64,000 nucleotides of DNA from Gemmatimonadota bacterium (GCA_026387915.1 JAPLKS010000005.1:124001-188000), one strand, 5' to 3'. Counted from the stretch's first letter, positions 17,841 through 27,890 are shown. Notes: generated from the sequence alone by a model not told the origin. Translations and numbers: made by a program.

Positions 17841-19352
17841 TCAGCCCAGCATCTGCTCAATCGCGCGAACGAGTGGCGCAAAGCTCAACCGCTTGCCGGT
17901 CACGCGCTGCGCCTGTTCTTCGGCTAGCTCTCGCTGGCCCCAGCCAAACAATTCGCCCACCAGATACGGTCCGGTGCGCGGATTGCGCCACCAATCAGCG
18001 TCAAAGCGCCCAATCAGCGATTCATTCAACAACGCCTGTAGCTGCCAAGCACGGAGGTAACGCGCCGCATAGAACCGCGGATCCACGTCGAGAAACGCGT
18101 CCGACGCCTGATACCGAAAGCCCGTGGCACCGCTCAGCGTTTCCACATACAGATCAGGAAGCGCGCTCCAGGGCACGCTACCGTCATAAATCTGCGTTTC
18201 GTAAATCAGCTTGGCGCAGTAGCGGCGCAAGAACTGCAGTTCCTCAAAACCCGCCGAACGTAGATAGCGAGGAAGATCGGACTTCTCGAGACGCGAATAG
18301 CGCAGCAACCACCCTCGATCCTGCAGCCGGTGGTCAAACAGCATCGCGTACCCTTCGGTGATTGAGTTGTCTCCCAACCAGCGAAACTCAAAGGGGAGCT
18401 CTCGGCTCATATTCGCAAAGTGCAGCGCGTGCCCCAGTTCGTGCATAAGCGTCTGCCAATCGTTCTGGCCACCGTGCGGACGAATCACGAGGTGCACTTC
18501 GTCGGGGATCTGCACGGGCGAACAAAAGGCGCGCGCCCGCTTCCCCGGCCGCTCCGCCGTATCAAAACGCACACGCCCATGCGCGTCGGGACTGATCCCC
18601 ATTTCCGTAACGTGGCGGCGCACTTCTGTTTCCATGGCGTCAGCCGGAAACGCACCGTCAAACTCAGGCGCGCGCATCAGCGCCACGGCATCGGCACGCG
18701 TCGCCTCGCCCGGCGCAATACCGAGCACACGTTTCAGAAACTCGGGGAGGACGTCGTCCCACATAGACTGCGTATCGCGCAGAAACTGCTCGCACTCGGC
18801 ACGCAATGCGGAAATCGACGTGCCGGAGAGCGCTTCGAGCGTCGGCGTGTAACCGTCCACGAGGCGGGCATCTTCAATCAGCCCTTTCTCGCGCGCCATG
18901 CGCTCCCGCCGCATCGGCGCAAACTCGGCGAGCACCAGTTTCGCGCGCGCGTCATCGAGCGCGCGTCGAGCGTCCGTCTCGCGCGTGTTGGCGATGGTGA
19001 TCGCCACGCGCGAGTACGGCTCCTCGGTGCCATCAGGAAGGCGCACGATGGCCGCAGCTTCCCACGCGAATTCTTTTTCTTCCAGCGGCGCCATCGCACG
19101 ACCCACGCGCGACTCGAGCAGCCAGTCCACAATCATCCGCGCGGACCGATGCTCCTCGCTACCGGGCGTGGCCTCGCGCCACTGCGCCACTGCGTCCGCC
19201 CACGCTTCGTCACCGAAGGCATCCTTGTGACGCTCGTAGATCGGCTGGAGATCCGCCCCAGACTTGTGCCCCGCATGCGCCGCGTGATACTCGCGCGAGA
19301 CGTCCTCGAGGAACGCCTCGGCGCGCGTACGCAGCGGGTCGGCGTGCGTCAC
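17841..19352 (-). CDS. M3-like (gluzincin) metallopeptidase
   Basis: 503-aa zinc peptidase of the M3/M2 thermolysin-like clan: HELGHALH at ~304-311 with the third ligand Glu in NSITEGYAM (~E334). It is mostly helical with no signal peptide, so it is probably a cytosolic oligopeptidase or carboxypeptidase. It is shorter than classical oligopeptidase F (about 600 aa), and the N-terminal part is divergent. The GTG start overlaps the glycyl-tRNA synthetase stop (GTGA), so the two are translated together. Substrate is unknown. Confidence 0.86.
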   Translation of the reverse strand: MTHADPLRTRAEAFLEDVSREYHAAHAGHKSGADLQPIYERHKDAFGDEAWADAVAQWREATPGSEEHRSARMIVDWLLESRVGRAMAPLEEKEFAWEAAAIVRLPDGTEEPYSRVAITIANTRETDARRALDDARAKLVLAEFAPMRRERMAREKGLIEDARLVDGYTPTLEALSGTSISALRAECEQFLRDTQSMWDDVLPEFLKRVLGIAPGEATRADAVALMRAPEFDGAFPADAMETEVRRHVTEMGISPDAHGRVRFDTAERPGKRARAFCSPVQIPDEVHLVIRPHGGQNDWQTLMHELGHALHFANMSRELPFEFRWLGDNSITEGYAMLFDHRLQDRGWLLRYSRLEKSDLPRYLRSAGFEELQFLRRYCAKLIYETQIYDGSVPWSALPDLYVETLSGATGFRYQASDAFLDVDPRFYAARYLRAWQLQALLNESLIGRFDADWWRNPRTGPYLVGELFGWGQRELAEEQAQRVTGKRLSFAPLVRAIEQMLG

Positions 19353-20752
19353 GCCGCCGGCACCTTTGTGCTTTCCGCCGTCGAAATATCCGACGCGAGG
19401 TACCGCCCAATCACTTCCGCCACCTGCCCCGTGCCGACGCGAATCTGCCCCATATCGTCGCGGAAGCGGATGGTCACCGAATCGTTCGTCGCCGATTCCG
19501 GATCGATCGTAATGCCGAACGGCGTGCCCGCTTCGTCCTGCCGGCGGTACCGGCGGCCAATGGCGCCAGCGTCGTCGTAGAACACAGGGAACTTCTTGCG
19601 TAGCGAGGCCGCCAGCTTCTCGGCCATCTCGGGCTGCCCGTCTTTCTTGGTGAGCGGAAAGACGCCGGCTTTGATCGGGGCGAGCGCCGGGTGAAAGCCA
19701 AGTACGGTGCGTCCTTCGGTTTCGCCTGGCACCGCTTCTTCGCGCATCGCATTCACGAGAATCGCCAGCGTCACGCGATCGGCGCCCACCGACGTTTCCA
19801 CCACGTGCGGGATGTACTTGCGGTTCGCGACCTGATCCACGTATTCGAGCCTCTTTCCAGAGGCTTCCTGATGGCGACCCAAGTCAAAGTCCGAGCGGTG
19901 GTGCACGCCTTCGATTTCCTGAAAGCCGAGCGAGCCACCAAAGTCGAACTCAATGTCGAACGCGGCCTTGGCGTAGTGCGCGAGTTCTTGTTCGGTGTGC
20001 TGATGGAAGTGCAGCCGGTCGCGCGTCAGTCCGAGCGAGAGGTGCCACTCCATGCGCTGAGCCTTCCAGTACTCGAACCACTCCATATCCGTCTGCTTGC
20101 CTTCTGCGGCGACCGGGTCGACGAAGAACTGCATCTCCATCTGCTCGAACTCGCGCGTGCGGAAGGTGAAGTTTCCGGGCGTGATTTCATTGCGGAACGC
20201 CTTGCCAATCTGCGCAATGCCAAACGGCACCTTCTGGCGCGTCGCCTGCTGCACGTTCAGGAAGTTCACAAAAATTCCCTGCGCCGTTTCCGGCCGCAGG
20301 TAGACGGTGGACGCCGACTCTTCCACCGGTCCCATGAACGTCTTGAACATCAGGTTGAACTGCCGCGGCTCGGTGAGTTGGCAGTCGCCGTGCTCGCCGG
20401 GTTTCTTGCTCGGCTTTCGCGGGCACACGGCGTCACCGATTTTGTCGGCACGGAATCGCGCTTTGCACGCCTTGCAGTCCACCAGCGGGTCCGAGAAGCC
20501 GCTCACGTGACCGCTGGCCTCCCACACCTTGGGATGCATGAGGATCGACGCGTCGAGCCCTTCGACGTCGTCGCGCTCGCGCACCATCGCCTGCCACCAG
20601 CGCGCTTTGACGTTGTTCTTGAGCTCGACGCCGAGCGGGCCGTAGTCCCACACGGACCCGGTGCCGCCGTAGATCTCGGAGGATTGAAAAATGAAGCCGC
20701 GTCGCTTGGCCAGCGACACGAGTTTGTCCATCACATCTGGGTAGGAAGACAT
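19349..20752 (-). CDS. glyQS: glycyl-tRNA synthetase, homodimeric type
   Basis: Class II synthetase charging tRNA-Gly. The N-terminus (KRRGFIFQSSEIYGGTGSVW) and downstream DYGPLGVELK, LRPETAQGIFVNF and IAQIGKAFRNEITP (motif 2) identify the alpha2 single-chain type rather than the alpha2beta2 GlyQ/GlyS pair. CKAC near the N-terminal third is a likely zinc-binding remnant. Length 467 aa is typical of bacterial homodimeric forms. ATG at 20752; divergent from the M13 peptidase gene across ~130 nt in which I see a small ACCAGC/GCTGGT hairpin (20828-20844) but no clear promoter. Confidence 0.97.
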   Translation of the reverse strand: MSSYPDVMDKLVSLAKRRGFIFQSSEIYGGTGSVWDYGPLGVELKNNVKARWWQAMVRERDDVEGLDASILMHPKVWEASGHVSGFSDPLVDCKACKARFRADKIGDAVCPRKPSKKPGEHGDCQLTEPRQFNLMFKTFMGPVEESASTVYLRPETAQGIFVNFLNVQQATRQKVPFGIAQIGKAFRNEITPGNFTFRTREFEQMEMQFFVDPVAAEGKQTDMEWFEYWKAQRMEWHLSLGLTRDRLHFHQHTEQELAHYAKAAFDIEFDFGGSLGFQEIEGVHHRSDFDLGRHQEASGKRLEYVDQVANRKYIPHVVETSVGADRVTLAILVNAMREEAVPGETEGRTVLGFHPALAPIKAGVFPLTKKDGQPEMAEKLAASLRKKFPVFYDDAGAIGRRYRRQDEAGTPFGITIDPESATNDSVTIRFRDDMGQIRVGTGQVAEVIGRYLASDISTAESTKVPAA

Positions 20753-20883
20753 AGCTGAAATCTCGCTCCGGGAGGGGGGTTCTGACCACCCCGGAAGCCC
20801 TCGGGTTTGCGCGCATCCCCGGCCTGCACCAGCTTCAGGCTGGTAACCAGCCGTTCACCCGCCTCCAACGTGTGAGTCCGACT

Positions 20884-22947
20884 ATGCTGTTCCGTCGCTT
20901 TTTCGCCGCCGCCACCCTCGCGGCCGTGCTCTCCTCCGTGGCTCTGGCCCAGCGGGCGCAGTCTAAGCCCCTCGACCGCGCCAACCTCGACACCACCTGC
21001 GCCCCCTGCACCGACTTCTACCAGTTTGCCAATGGCAGCTGGCTGGGCAAACAGACGATCCCTCCCGACAAGTCGGGGCTTGGGGCCTTTGGCATGCTCG
21101 GCGACAAAAATCAGGAGGTCGTCCAGCACATTGTGGATGACGACGCCAAGCTGGTGCGCGGCGGCGAGACCAAAGCCGGCACCAACGAATGGAAAATCGG
21201 CACTTTCTACATGAGCTGCCTCGACACCGTGGCCATGGAAAAGGCCGGCTTCAAGCCGATCAAGGCGCACCTCGATGCCATCGCGGCCATCAAAAGTACC
21301 GATGACGTGGTGAAGACCTTCGGCCTCCGCGGCGCGGGTGGTGGTGGCGGACGTGGGGGCGGCGGCGGACTCGCGCCCTTCTCCCTCGGGCCGTCCACCG
21401 ATCCCCGCAACAGCAAGATGGTGATCGTCTCCGCCAATCAGGGCGGTCTCGTCCTCAATCGCGAAGACTACCTCGGCACCAACGAGCGGGCCGTCAAGCG
21501 CCGCGCCGATTACGTCGAGCACGTTGCGCGTACGCTCAAACTGCTGGGCGAGAATGACGCCCAATCGAAGGCCAGCGCGGCCTCGATCCTCGCGCTCGAG
21601 ACATCGCTCGCGAAAATCTCGATTCCGCAGGCCGACATGCGCGACCCCAACTCCACCTATCACAAGATGGCGCTCGCCGAGTTCGGCAAGATGACGCCGC
21701 ATCTGGATTGGGCGCGCTATATCAAGCAGCAGGGCGGCAAGAACGTCGGCGACGTGAACGTGCGCACCCCCACCTTCTTTACCGCGCTCGACTCGCTCCT
21801 CCCCGCCACTGGCGTGGAGGACTGGAAAGCGTATCTCCGCTGGCATGCCACCAACAGTGCGATGGCCTCGCTCAGCGGCGCCTTCCGCGCTGAAGCGTTC
21901 CATTGGCAACAAATCACGAGCGGCGTCCTCCAGCAGGAATCGCGCGTGAAGATGTGCGCCGCCGCCACCAGCGGCGCGCTCGGAGAGGCCGTGGGGCAGG
22001 ACTGGATCAAGCGCAACTTCACCCCCGAGGCCAAGGCACGCGCCACCAAGATGGTGGACAACCTCGTCTCCGCCCTGCGTGACCGCATCAAGGGGCTCGA
22101 TTGGATGAGCGAAGTCACCAAGGTGCAGGCGGTCGCCAAACTCGACGCCTTCCTGCGGAAGATTGCGTATCCCGACAAGTGGCGCGATTACTCGACGCTC
22201 GAGATTAAAACAGGCTCGTACTACGACAATCAAAAAGTCGTGGGCGAGTGGAACTCCGAGCGCAGCTGGAAGCGCGTAGGGCACGCGCCGGATCGCGCCG
22301 AGTGGAGTATGACGCCGCCGACTGTGAACGCGAGCTACAGCTCGTCGCTCAATCAGATTCAGTTCCCTGCGGGCATTCTGCAGCCGCCATTCTTTGACGC
22401 CAAAGCCGACGATGCCGTCAACTACGGCGCCATCGGCGCCGTGATCGGCCACGAAATGACCCACGGCTTCGACGACTCCGGCCGGCAGTTCGATGCCACC
22501 GGCAATCTCCGCGATTGGTGGACGCCAGAAGATGCGGCCAAATACAAATCGGCAGCGCAGCTCGTGGTGGAACAGTTCAACGGCTATACCGTGGTCGACG
22601 ATCAGTCCCACGTGAACGGTCGCCTCACCCTCGGCGAGAACATTGCCGACCTCGGCGGACTCACGGTCGCGTACTTTGCCATGCAGAAAGCCAACGGGAA
22701 CAAGCCCAAAGCAAAGATCGACGGCTTTACCCAGGAACAGCGCTTCTTCCTCGCGTGGGCGCAAATCTGGCGCGGACTGCAGCGCCCCGAAGCCGAGTTG
22801 CAGAACCTCAAGACCAACCCGCACTCGCCTGGCAAATGGCGTGTGGACGGCCCGCTGGCCAACATGCCGGAGTTCAAGGCGGCATTTGGGTGCAAAGACG
22901 GCGACGCGATGGTGCGGCCCGAATTGATTCGCGCGAGGATCTGGTAA
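20884..22947 (+). CDS. M13 family (neprilysin/PepO-like) metallopeptidase, exported
   Basis: Secreted or periplasmic zinc endopeptidase for oligopeptides. A signal peptide (FRRFFAAATLAAVLSSVALA) ends near residue 22 and is followed by CAPCTDFYQFANG, the M13 N-terminal signature. Active site HEMTH at ~523-527 and GENIADLGG (third ligand Glu) are intact, and NASY precedes the HExxH as in neprilysins. Starts with ATG at 20884; a GTG lies four codons earlier. A Gly-rich insert (~150-160, GAGGGGGRGGGGG) interrupts the N-terminal lobe. It shares one base with serC (TAATG), an unusual pairing of a peptidase with serine biosynthesis. Length 687 aa. Confidence 0.95.
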   Translation: MLFRRFFAAATLAAVLSSVALAQRAQSKPLDRANLDTTCAPCTDFYQFANGSWLGKQTIPPDKSGLGAFGMLGDKNQEVVQHIVDDDAKLVRGGETKAGTNEWKIGTFYMSCLDTVAMEKAGFKPIKAHLDAIAAIKSTDDVVKTFGLRGAGGGGGRGGGGGLAPFSLGPSTDPRNSKMVIVSANQGGLVLNREDYLGTNERAVKRRADYVEHVARTLKLLGENDAQSKASAASILALETSLAKISIPQADMRDPNSTYHKMALAEFGKMTPHLDWARYIKQQGGKNVGDVNVRTPTFFTALDSLLPATGVEDWKAYLRWHATNSAMASLSGAFRAEAFHWQQITSGVLQQESRVKMCAAATSGALGEAVGQDWIKRNFTPEAKARATKMVDNLVSALRDRIKGLDWMSEVTKVQAVAKLDAFLRKIAYPDKWRDYSTLEIKTGSYYDNQKVVGEWNSERSWKRVGHAPDRAEWSMTPPTVNASYSSSLNQIQFPAGILQPPFFDAKADDAVNYGAIGAVIGHEMTHGFDDSGRQFDATGNLRDWWTPEDAAKYKSAAQLVVEQFNGYTVVDDQSHVNGRLTLGENIADLGGLTVAYFAMQKANGNKPKAKIDGFTQEQRFFLAWAQIWRGLQRPEAELQNLKTNPHSPGKWRVDGPLANMPEFKAAFGCKDGDAMVRPELIRARIW

Positions 22948-24023
22948 TGCGCGTCTTCAACTTCAGTCCCGGCCCCGCAGCGTTGCCCGTCGAGGTGCTG
23001 GAACAGGCCCGTGCCGAAATGCTCGACTGGCATGGCACCGGCATGTCCGTCATGGAAATGAGTCACCGCGGCAAGGCGTTTATTTCGATTGCCGAACAAG
23101 CGGAAGCCGATCTGCGCGAACTGCTCGCGGTGCCGGCGAACTACAAAGTGTTGTTCGTGCAGGGCGGCGCCACCATGCAATTCGCCGCCGTGCCGCTGAA
23201 TCTCTCGGCGGCCGGTCAGACGGTGGACTACGTCAACACGGGCGCGTGGTCGAAGAAGGCGATGAGCGAGGCCAAGCGCTACGCGGCGGTGCATGTTGCC
23301 GCCGACGCGGGCGAACCGTACGCGTCGATTCCCGACGTCGCCTCGTGGTCGCGGTCGCCTGATGCCGCGTACCTGCACTACACGCCCAACGAAACCATCG
23401 GGGGCGTGGAGTTCCACGACATCCCCAATAGCGGCGACGTGCCGCTGGTGGCCGACATGTCGTCCACGCTGCTCTCGCGCCCGATCGACGTGTCGAAGTT
23501 CGGCGTGATCTATGCCGGCGCGCAGAAGAACATCGGTCCCGCCGGACTCACCGTGGTCATAGTCCGCGACGACCTCCTCGGCCGCGCGCGCGCCGACATT
23601 CCTGGCGTGCTCGACTATGCGGCGATGGCTAAGGAAGGCTCGATGCTCAACACGCCGCCCACGTACACGTGGTATCTCGCAGGGCTCGTGTTTCAGTGGA
23701 TCAAACGGCACGGGGGACTCGCCGCGATGGGTGAGGTCAACCGCGCCAAGGCGGCCAAACTCTACGCGGCCATCGACGGGTCGTCGTTCTATGCCAATCC
23801 GGTCGCCAAGAATGCACGCTCCTGGATGAACGTCCCGTTCACGCTCGCCAAGCCCGACCTCGACAAGACCTTCCTTGCCGAAGCCAAGACGGCGGGCCTC
23901 GTCACGCTCGAAGGCCACCGTTCTGTTGGTGGCATGCGCGCGAGTATCTACAACGCCATGCCCGTCGCGGGCGTCGATGCGTTGATCACCCTCATGCAAC
24001 AATTCGAACGGACTCACGCATGA
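22947..24023 (+). CDS. serC: phosphoserine aminotransferase
   Basis: PLP enzyme of serine biosynthesis (3-phosphohydroxypyruvate + Glu to phosphoserine) and also of pyridoxal phosphate synthesis. Family marks: NFSPGPAALP at the N-terminus, VLFVQGGATMQF, GAQKNIGPAGL with the PLP lysine, and the C-terminal EGHRSVGGMRASIYNA. Start at 22947 chosen from homology and the TAATG junction with the M13 peptidase; an upstream in-frame extension is a shadow of that gene. Overlaps serA by four bases (ATGA), so the last two enzymes before SerB are co-translated. Length 358 aa. Confidence 0.97.
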   Translation: MRVFNFSPGPAALPVEVLEQARAEMLDWHGTGMSVMEMSHRGKAFISIAEQAEADLRELLAVPANYKVLFVQGGATMQFAAVPLNLSAAGQTVDYVNTGAWSKKAMSEAKRYAAVHVAADAGEPYASIPDVASWSRSPDAAYLHYTPNETIGGVEFHDIPNSGDVPLVADMSSTLLSRPIDVSKFGVIYAGAQKNIGPAGLTVVIVRDDLLGRARADIPGVLDYAAMAKEGSMLNTPPTYTWYLAGLVFQWIKRHGGLAAMGEVNRAKAAKLYAAIDGSSFYANPVAKNARSWMNVPFTLAKPDLDKTFLAEAKTAGLVTLEGHRSVGGMRASIYNAMPVAGVDALITLMQQFERTHA

Positions 24024-25198
24024 CCGCATTCACGATCCAGACGCTCAACAACATTTCCGCGCGCGGCCTCAGCCGACTCCCCACCGACCGCTACGTCACC
24101 GCGCCGGATGCCGCCACACCGGACGCGATCATGTTGCGCTCGGCAGATCTGCACGAGGTGGTCATTCCCGATTCCGTGCGCGCCATTGGCCGCGCGGGAG
24201 CGGGAACGAATAACGTGCCCGTCGCAAAGCTCTCCAAGCGGGGCGTGCCGGTATTCAACGCACCGGGCGCGAATGCGAACGCCGTGAAGGAACTGGTCAT
24301 CGCCAGTCTCTTTCTCGCACAACGCGACATTTGCCAGGCGTGGGGCTACGTCAAAGCGCTCGAGGGCGACGACGAGACGCTCGAAAAAGCGGTGGAGAAA
24401 GGGAAAAAGAAATTTGCCGGACACGAACTCCCGGGCCGCGTGCTCGGCGTGGTGGGACTCGGGGCCATCGGCGTGGAAGTGGCAAACGCCGCGCACCGAC
24501 TCGGCATGCACGTCATCGGCTTTGACCCCGAACTCACCGTGCAGCGTGCGATGCAGCTGTCGTCGGCGGTCGAGCGCACCTCGTCGATCGACGATCTCTT
24601 CGCCCGGTCCGACATGATCACACTGCACGTGCCGCTGGTGGAAGGCACCAAGAACCTCGTGAACGCGGCGCGCCTTAAGTTGATGCGCGACGGCGGCGCT
24701 ATTCTCAACTTCGCGCGCGCCGGCATTGTGGACACCGCTGCGTTACTCGAGGCGCTCGATCGCGGCACGTTGGCGAGCTACATCTGCGATTTTCCCACGA
24801 ACGCCGTTAGAAACCACGCGCGCGTGATTGCATTGCCACACCTTGGGGCCTCAACCGAGGAAGCCGAGGAGAACTGCGCCATTATGGTCGCCGACACGCT
24901 GCGTGAGTTCCTCGAACACGGCAATATTCGACACTCCGTGAACTTCCCCGAAGCGTCCATGCCGCGCACCGCCAGCGCCACGCGCCTCACGCTCGCTACG
25001 GAGAACGTGCCCAATATGGTCGGGCAGATCACCTCCGCTGTTGCGTCGGCGCAGCTCAACATCGCCAATTTGCTCAACAAATCGCGCGGCGATCTCGCTT
25101 ACACCATCATTGACATTGACGGCGCGATTCCGGCCGCGATGACCGACACCCTACGCGCCATTCCCGGCGTGTTGTCGCTGCGAAATCTGGGCGCGTAA
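24020..25198 (+). CDS. serA: D-3-phosphoglycerate dehydrogenase
   Basis: First committed step of serine biosynthesis: 3-phosphoglycerate oxidation with NAD+. The NAD-binding motif GVVGLGAIGVEVANAA (~150-165), NFARAGIVDTAALLEAL and ALPHLGASTEEAEENC (catalytic His) are all visible. A C-terminal ACT-like domain (~320-392, VPNMVGQITSAVASAQLN) suggests serine feedback. Length 392 aa resembles the short 'type II' SerA enzymes. It ends the serC-serA pair and is followed by an 11-bp hairpin. Confidence 0.96.
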   Translation: MTAFTIQTLNNISARGLSRLPTDRYVTAPDAATPDAIMLRSADLHEVVIPDSVRAIGRAGAGTNNVPVAKLSKRGVPVFNAPGANANAVKELVIASLFLAQRDICQAWGYVKALEGDDETLEKAVEKGKKKFAGHELPGRVLGVVGLGAIGVEVANAAHRLGMHVIGFDPELTVQRAMQLSSAVERTSSIDDLFARSDMITLHVPLVEGTKNLVNAARLKLMRDGGAILNFARAGIVDTAALLEALDRGTLASYICDFPTNAVRNHARVIALPHLGASTEEAEENCAIMVADTLREFLEHGNIRHSVNFPEASMPRTASATRLTLATENVPNMVGQITSAVASAQLNIANLLNKSRGDLAYTIIDIDGAIPAAMTDTLRAIPGVLSLRNLGA

Positions 25199-25209
25199 TC
25201 CCCGCCCCG

Positions 25210-25240
25210 CCGCGGCGTTCCCGTTCAGCGAACGCCGCGG
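25210..25240 (+). terminator. hairpin after serA
   Basis: Perfect 11-bp inverted repeat CCGCGGCGTTC / GAACGCCGCGG with a 9-nt loop. There is no T-tract, so it is a terminator-like or attenuating hairpin rather than a classic intrinsic terminator. The 91-nt gap then leads to the next coding region, which has GGAG before its ATG. Confidence 0.55.
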
Positions 25241-25290
25241 CCCGCCCGTACTCTCGACAAACACAGCTTCTCCCTCTTTTTGGAGCCGAG

Positions 25291-27831
25291 ATGTCCCTGA
25301 TGCGCCTTCCCCACCTTACGCTCGCGCTGATGGCCGCCGCTTCGACGGCCGTCGCACAGAACCCTCCCGTCACTCCACCCGCCGCACAGGCCGCGGCCGC
25401 CGGCGACACACCGGCCCCAGCCGGTGGAGCCGCAGCACGACGCGCGGGACCACGCCCCTACGCACAGGTGATCACCGCCCGTGCGCACACGGAAAAGGGC
25501 GGCGTCACCGTGCACCGCGTGGACGACCGGTACTTTTTTGAAGTGCCCGACTCGTTGATGGGCCGCGATTTCCTGATGGTCACGCGCGTCGCAGGCGTGC
25601 CCGCCGGGGCCGGCGGCTTTCAAAGTGCCGGCAGCTCGCTCAACGAGCGTATGGTCCGGTGGGAACGCGCCGCAGATCGCATCCTGATCAAGACGCAGAC
25701 CCATGAAGCCGTCGCGGCCGAAGGACTCCCCATCGCTAAGTCCGTTGCGCAAAACAACTACGGCGCTATCCTCGGCGCCTTCCCCATTGCGGCGTTCGGC
25801 AAGGACAGCACGTCGTACGTGGTGGACGTCACCGACTTCTTTGCCACCGACAACCCCGCCACCTCGGGGCTGAACGCGAACCAGCGCCGCACCTATGGCG
25901 TTCGGCGCTTCGATCCGGCGCGGAGCTACATCAGCGGCATGCGCGGCTTCCCGATCAACATCGAAGTGCGGCAGGTGCAGACGTTCGACGCGGCCACGCC
26001 GCCCACCGACGCCAACAGCGGCACGCTCACCATGGAGACGCGGCAGTCGATCGTCCTCCTCCCCAAGGAACCGATGCGTCCGCGCAACTTCGATGCGCGC
26101 GTTGGCTTCTTTACCGTCGGGCGCGTGAACTACGGACTCGACGAACAAAAAGCCGCCTCGCAGGAGTTCATCACGCGCTGGCGCCTCGAACCCAAGGATC
26201 CTGCTGCTTATGCGCGCGGCGAGCTCGTGGAGCCGGTCAAGCCGATTGTATACTATCTCGATCCGGCCACGCCGCTACGGTGGCGGCGCTACGTACGCGA
26301 AGGCGTGGAGAACTGGCAAAAGGTATTTGAGAAGGCCGGTTTCAAAAACGCGATTCTCGCCAAGGACGCGCCCACCAAAGCGCAGGACCCCGACTTCGAT
26401 CCAGACGACGCGCGCTACTCAATGGTGCGGTGGGCCGCATCACTCGTCCGCGATGCCACGGGACCGCACACGCACGACCCACGCTCCGGCGAAATCATCA
26501 ACTCCGAGATCACCTGGTATCACAACCACATGCGCTCGTACCGCAACTGGTTGATGATGGAAACCGGCGCCGCCAACCCGGCCGCCCGCTCGCTCGACAT
26601 TCCCGAAGAGCTGATAGGCGAGACGATGCGCCAAGTGATCACGCACGAAATTGGCCACGCCCTCGGCCTGCAGCACAACATGATCGCGTCCGCATCATTC
26701 CCGGTGGACTCACTGCGTTCGCCCAGCTTCACGAGCGTGTACGGTGTGAGCGCCACGATTATGGACTACGCACGACAGAACTACGTTGCGCAACCCGGCG
26801 ACGGACTCAAGACCAACGATTTCATTCGCCGCGTCGGACCGTTCGACAACTTCGCCATTAACTGGGGCTACCGCGTGATCGCCGCGCCGTCGGCCGAGGC
26901 CGAAAAGCCCACGCTTAATCGCTGGCTCACCAATCAGTCGGGACCGTTTCCGTATCGCTATGTCGCACAGCAACTCGGCAGCGGCGATCCGCGCAATCAA
27001 ACCGAGGACCTCGGCGACGATCCGGTAAAAGCCACGAACTACGGCGTGATGAACTACAAGAAAATGATCCCGCAGTTGGTAAACTGGACGACCAAGCCCG
27101 GCGAAGATTACGATGACCTGCAGGAGCTGTACGAAGAGTCCGTCGGCCGCTGGGCCGGCATGATGGGGCACGTCACCACGGTCATCGGCGGCGTGAACGT
27201 CGACCTCAAGACGGCTGACATTGCCGGCGCCGTCTTCAGCGTGGTCCCCAAGGCCAAGCAAAAGGCCGCGCTCGCCTTCCTCGCCGAGAACGCCATTGCG
27301 ACGCAGGGTTGGCTCGCACCAAAGGAAATCATCACACGTATTGGCCCCAACGGTACGCTCGCCACACGGCAAGCGGGATTCATCACGTCGCTGTTGAGCA
27401 CCACACGCCTCGGACGACTCGCCGAATCTGAGCGGTACGACGTCGTCAATGCTTATCCGCTCCCAGAGTATCTGAGCGATCTCAAAAAAGTGGTGTGGGG
27501 CGCCGCAAACCCCGATGCCAACCGGCGTCAACTGCAGCGCGTGTACCTCGCACGACTCGGCGCACTTATCAATCCGCCGGCGGCGACCGCTGGTGGCGCA
27601 GAGGGCGGACGCGGCGGTGGCGCAGGTGGTGGTGCCCCAGCACGCGTCATTCCATTTGTGACCGCGCCAAATGTCCCGACGAGCGACTTGCCCGCCCTCG
27701 CCCGGGCGCAGCTGCGTGAGATTCAGCGCGACGCGCGTGCGTCGGCCACCACTGCGACCGCCGCCGTGGAAAAGGCACACTGGTCGGATGTCGTCGATCG
27801 CATCACCGAGATCCTCGACCCCAAGAAGTAG
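25291..27831 (+). CDS. exported zinc metalloprotease, DUF5117/DUF4953 type (metzincin motif)
   Basis: 846-aa secreted protease. A signal peptide (HLTLALMAAASTAVAQ) is followed by a Pro/Ala linker and the DUF5117-like domain. The catalytic segment HEIGHALGLQHN (H452, H456, H462) is the extended HExxHxxGxxH of metzincins, with a Met-turn candidate IMDYAR near residue 491. Family members are large outer-membrane or periplasmic proteins abundant in Bacteroidota and Gemmatimonadota; natural substrate unknown. GGAG precedes the ATG. A Gly-rich run (AEGGRGGGAGGGAP) lies near the C-terminus. It ends 18 nt before a strong terminator. Confidence 0.93.
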   Translation: MSLMRLPHLTLALMAAASTAVAQNPPVTPPAAQAAAAGDTPAPAGGAAARRAGPRPYAQVITARAHTEKGGVTVHRVDDRYFFEVPDSLMGRDFLMVTRVAGVPAGAGGFQSAGSSLNERMVRWERAADRILIKTQTHEAVAAEGLPIAKSVAQNNYGAILGAFPIAAFGKDSTSYVVDVTDFFATDNPATSGLNANQRRTYGVRRFDPARSYISGMRGFPINIEVRQVQTFDAATPPTDANSGTLTMETRQSIVLLPKEPMRPRNFDARVGFFTVGRVNYGLDEQKAASQEFITRWRLEPKDPAAYARGELVEPVKPIVYYLDPATPLRWRRYVREGVENWQKVFEKAGFKNAILAKDAPTKAQDPDFDPDDARYSMVRWAASLVRDATGPHTHDPRSGEIINSEITWYHNHMRSYRNWLMMETGAANPAARSLDIPEELIGETMRQVITHEIGHALGLQHNMIASASFPVDSLRSPSFTSVYGVSATIMDYARQNYVAQPGDGLKTNDFIRRVGPFDNFAINWGYRVIAAPSAEAEKPTLNRWLTNQSGPFPYRYVAQQLGSGDPRNQTEDLGDDPVKATNYGVMNYKKMIPQLVNWTTKPGEDYDDLQELYEESVGRWAGMMGHVTTVIGGVNVDLKTADIAGAVFSVVPKAKQKAALAFLAENAIATQGWLAPKEIITRIGPNGTLATRQAGFITSLLSTTRLGRLAESERYDVVNAYPLPEYLSDLKKVVWGAANPDANRRQLQRVYLARLGALINPPAATAGGAEGGRGGGAGGGAPARVIPFVTAPNVPTSDLPALARAQLREIQRDARASATTATAAVEKAHWSDVVDRITEILDPKK

Positions 27832-27849
27832 TCGTTACCGTCCGAAACA

Positions 27850-27890
27850 AAAACTGCCCGCGGTGCCAGGACGGCACCGCGGGCAGTTTT
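27850..27890. terminator. bidirectional intrinsic terminator between convergent genes
   Basis: Perfect 18-bp inverted repeat (AAAACTGCCCGCGGTGCC and its complement) with a 5-nt loop. A-tract on one side and T-tract on the other mean it can stop transcription from both the metalloprotease (plus) and the CocE hydrolase (minus). Confidence 0.95.

Noticed and set aside
21340..21370. Gly-rich repeat in M13 peptidase
   Set aside because: Simple low-complexity linker; no evidence of a separate function.
20731..22824. 697-aa minus-strand open frame opposite the M13 peptidase
   Set aside because: Antisense shadow; the plus-strand M13 motifs and signal peptide are decisive.
22602..24029. 475-aa minus-strand frame opposite serC
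   Set aside because: Antisense shadow of serC; no family motifs.
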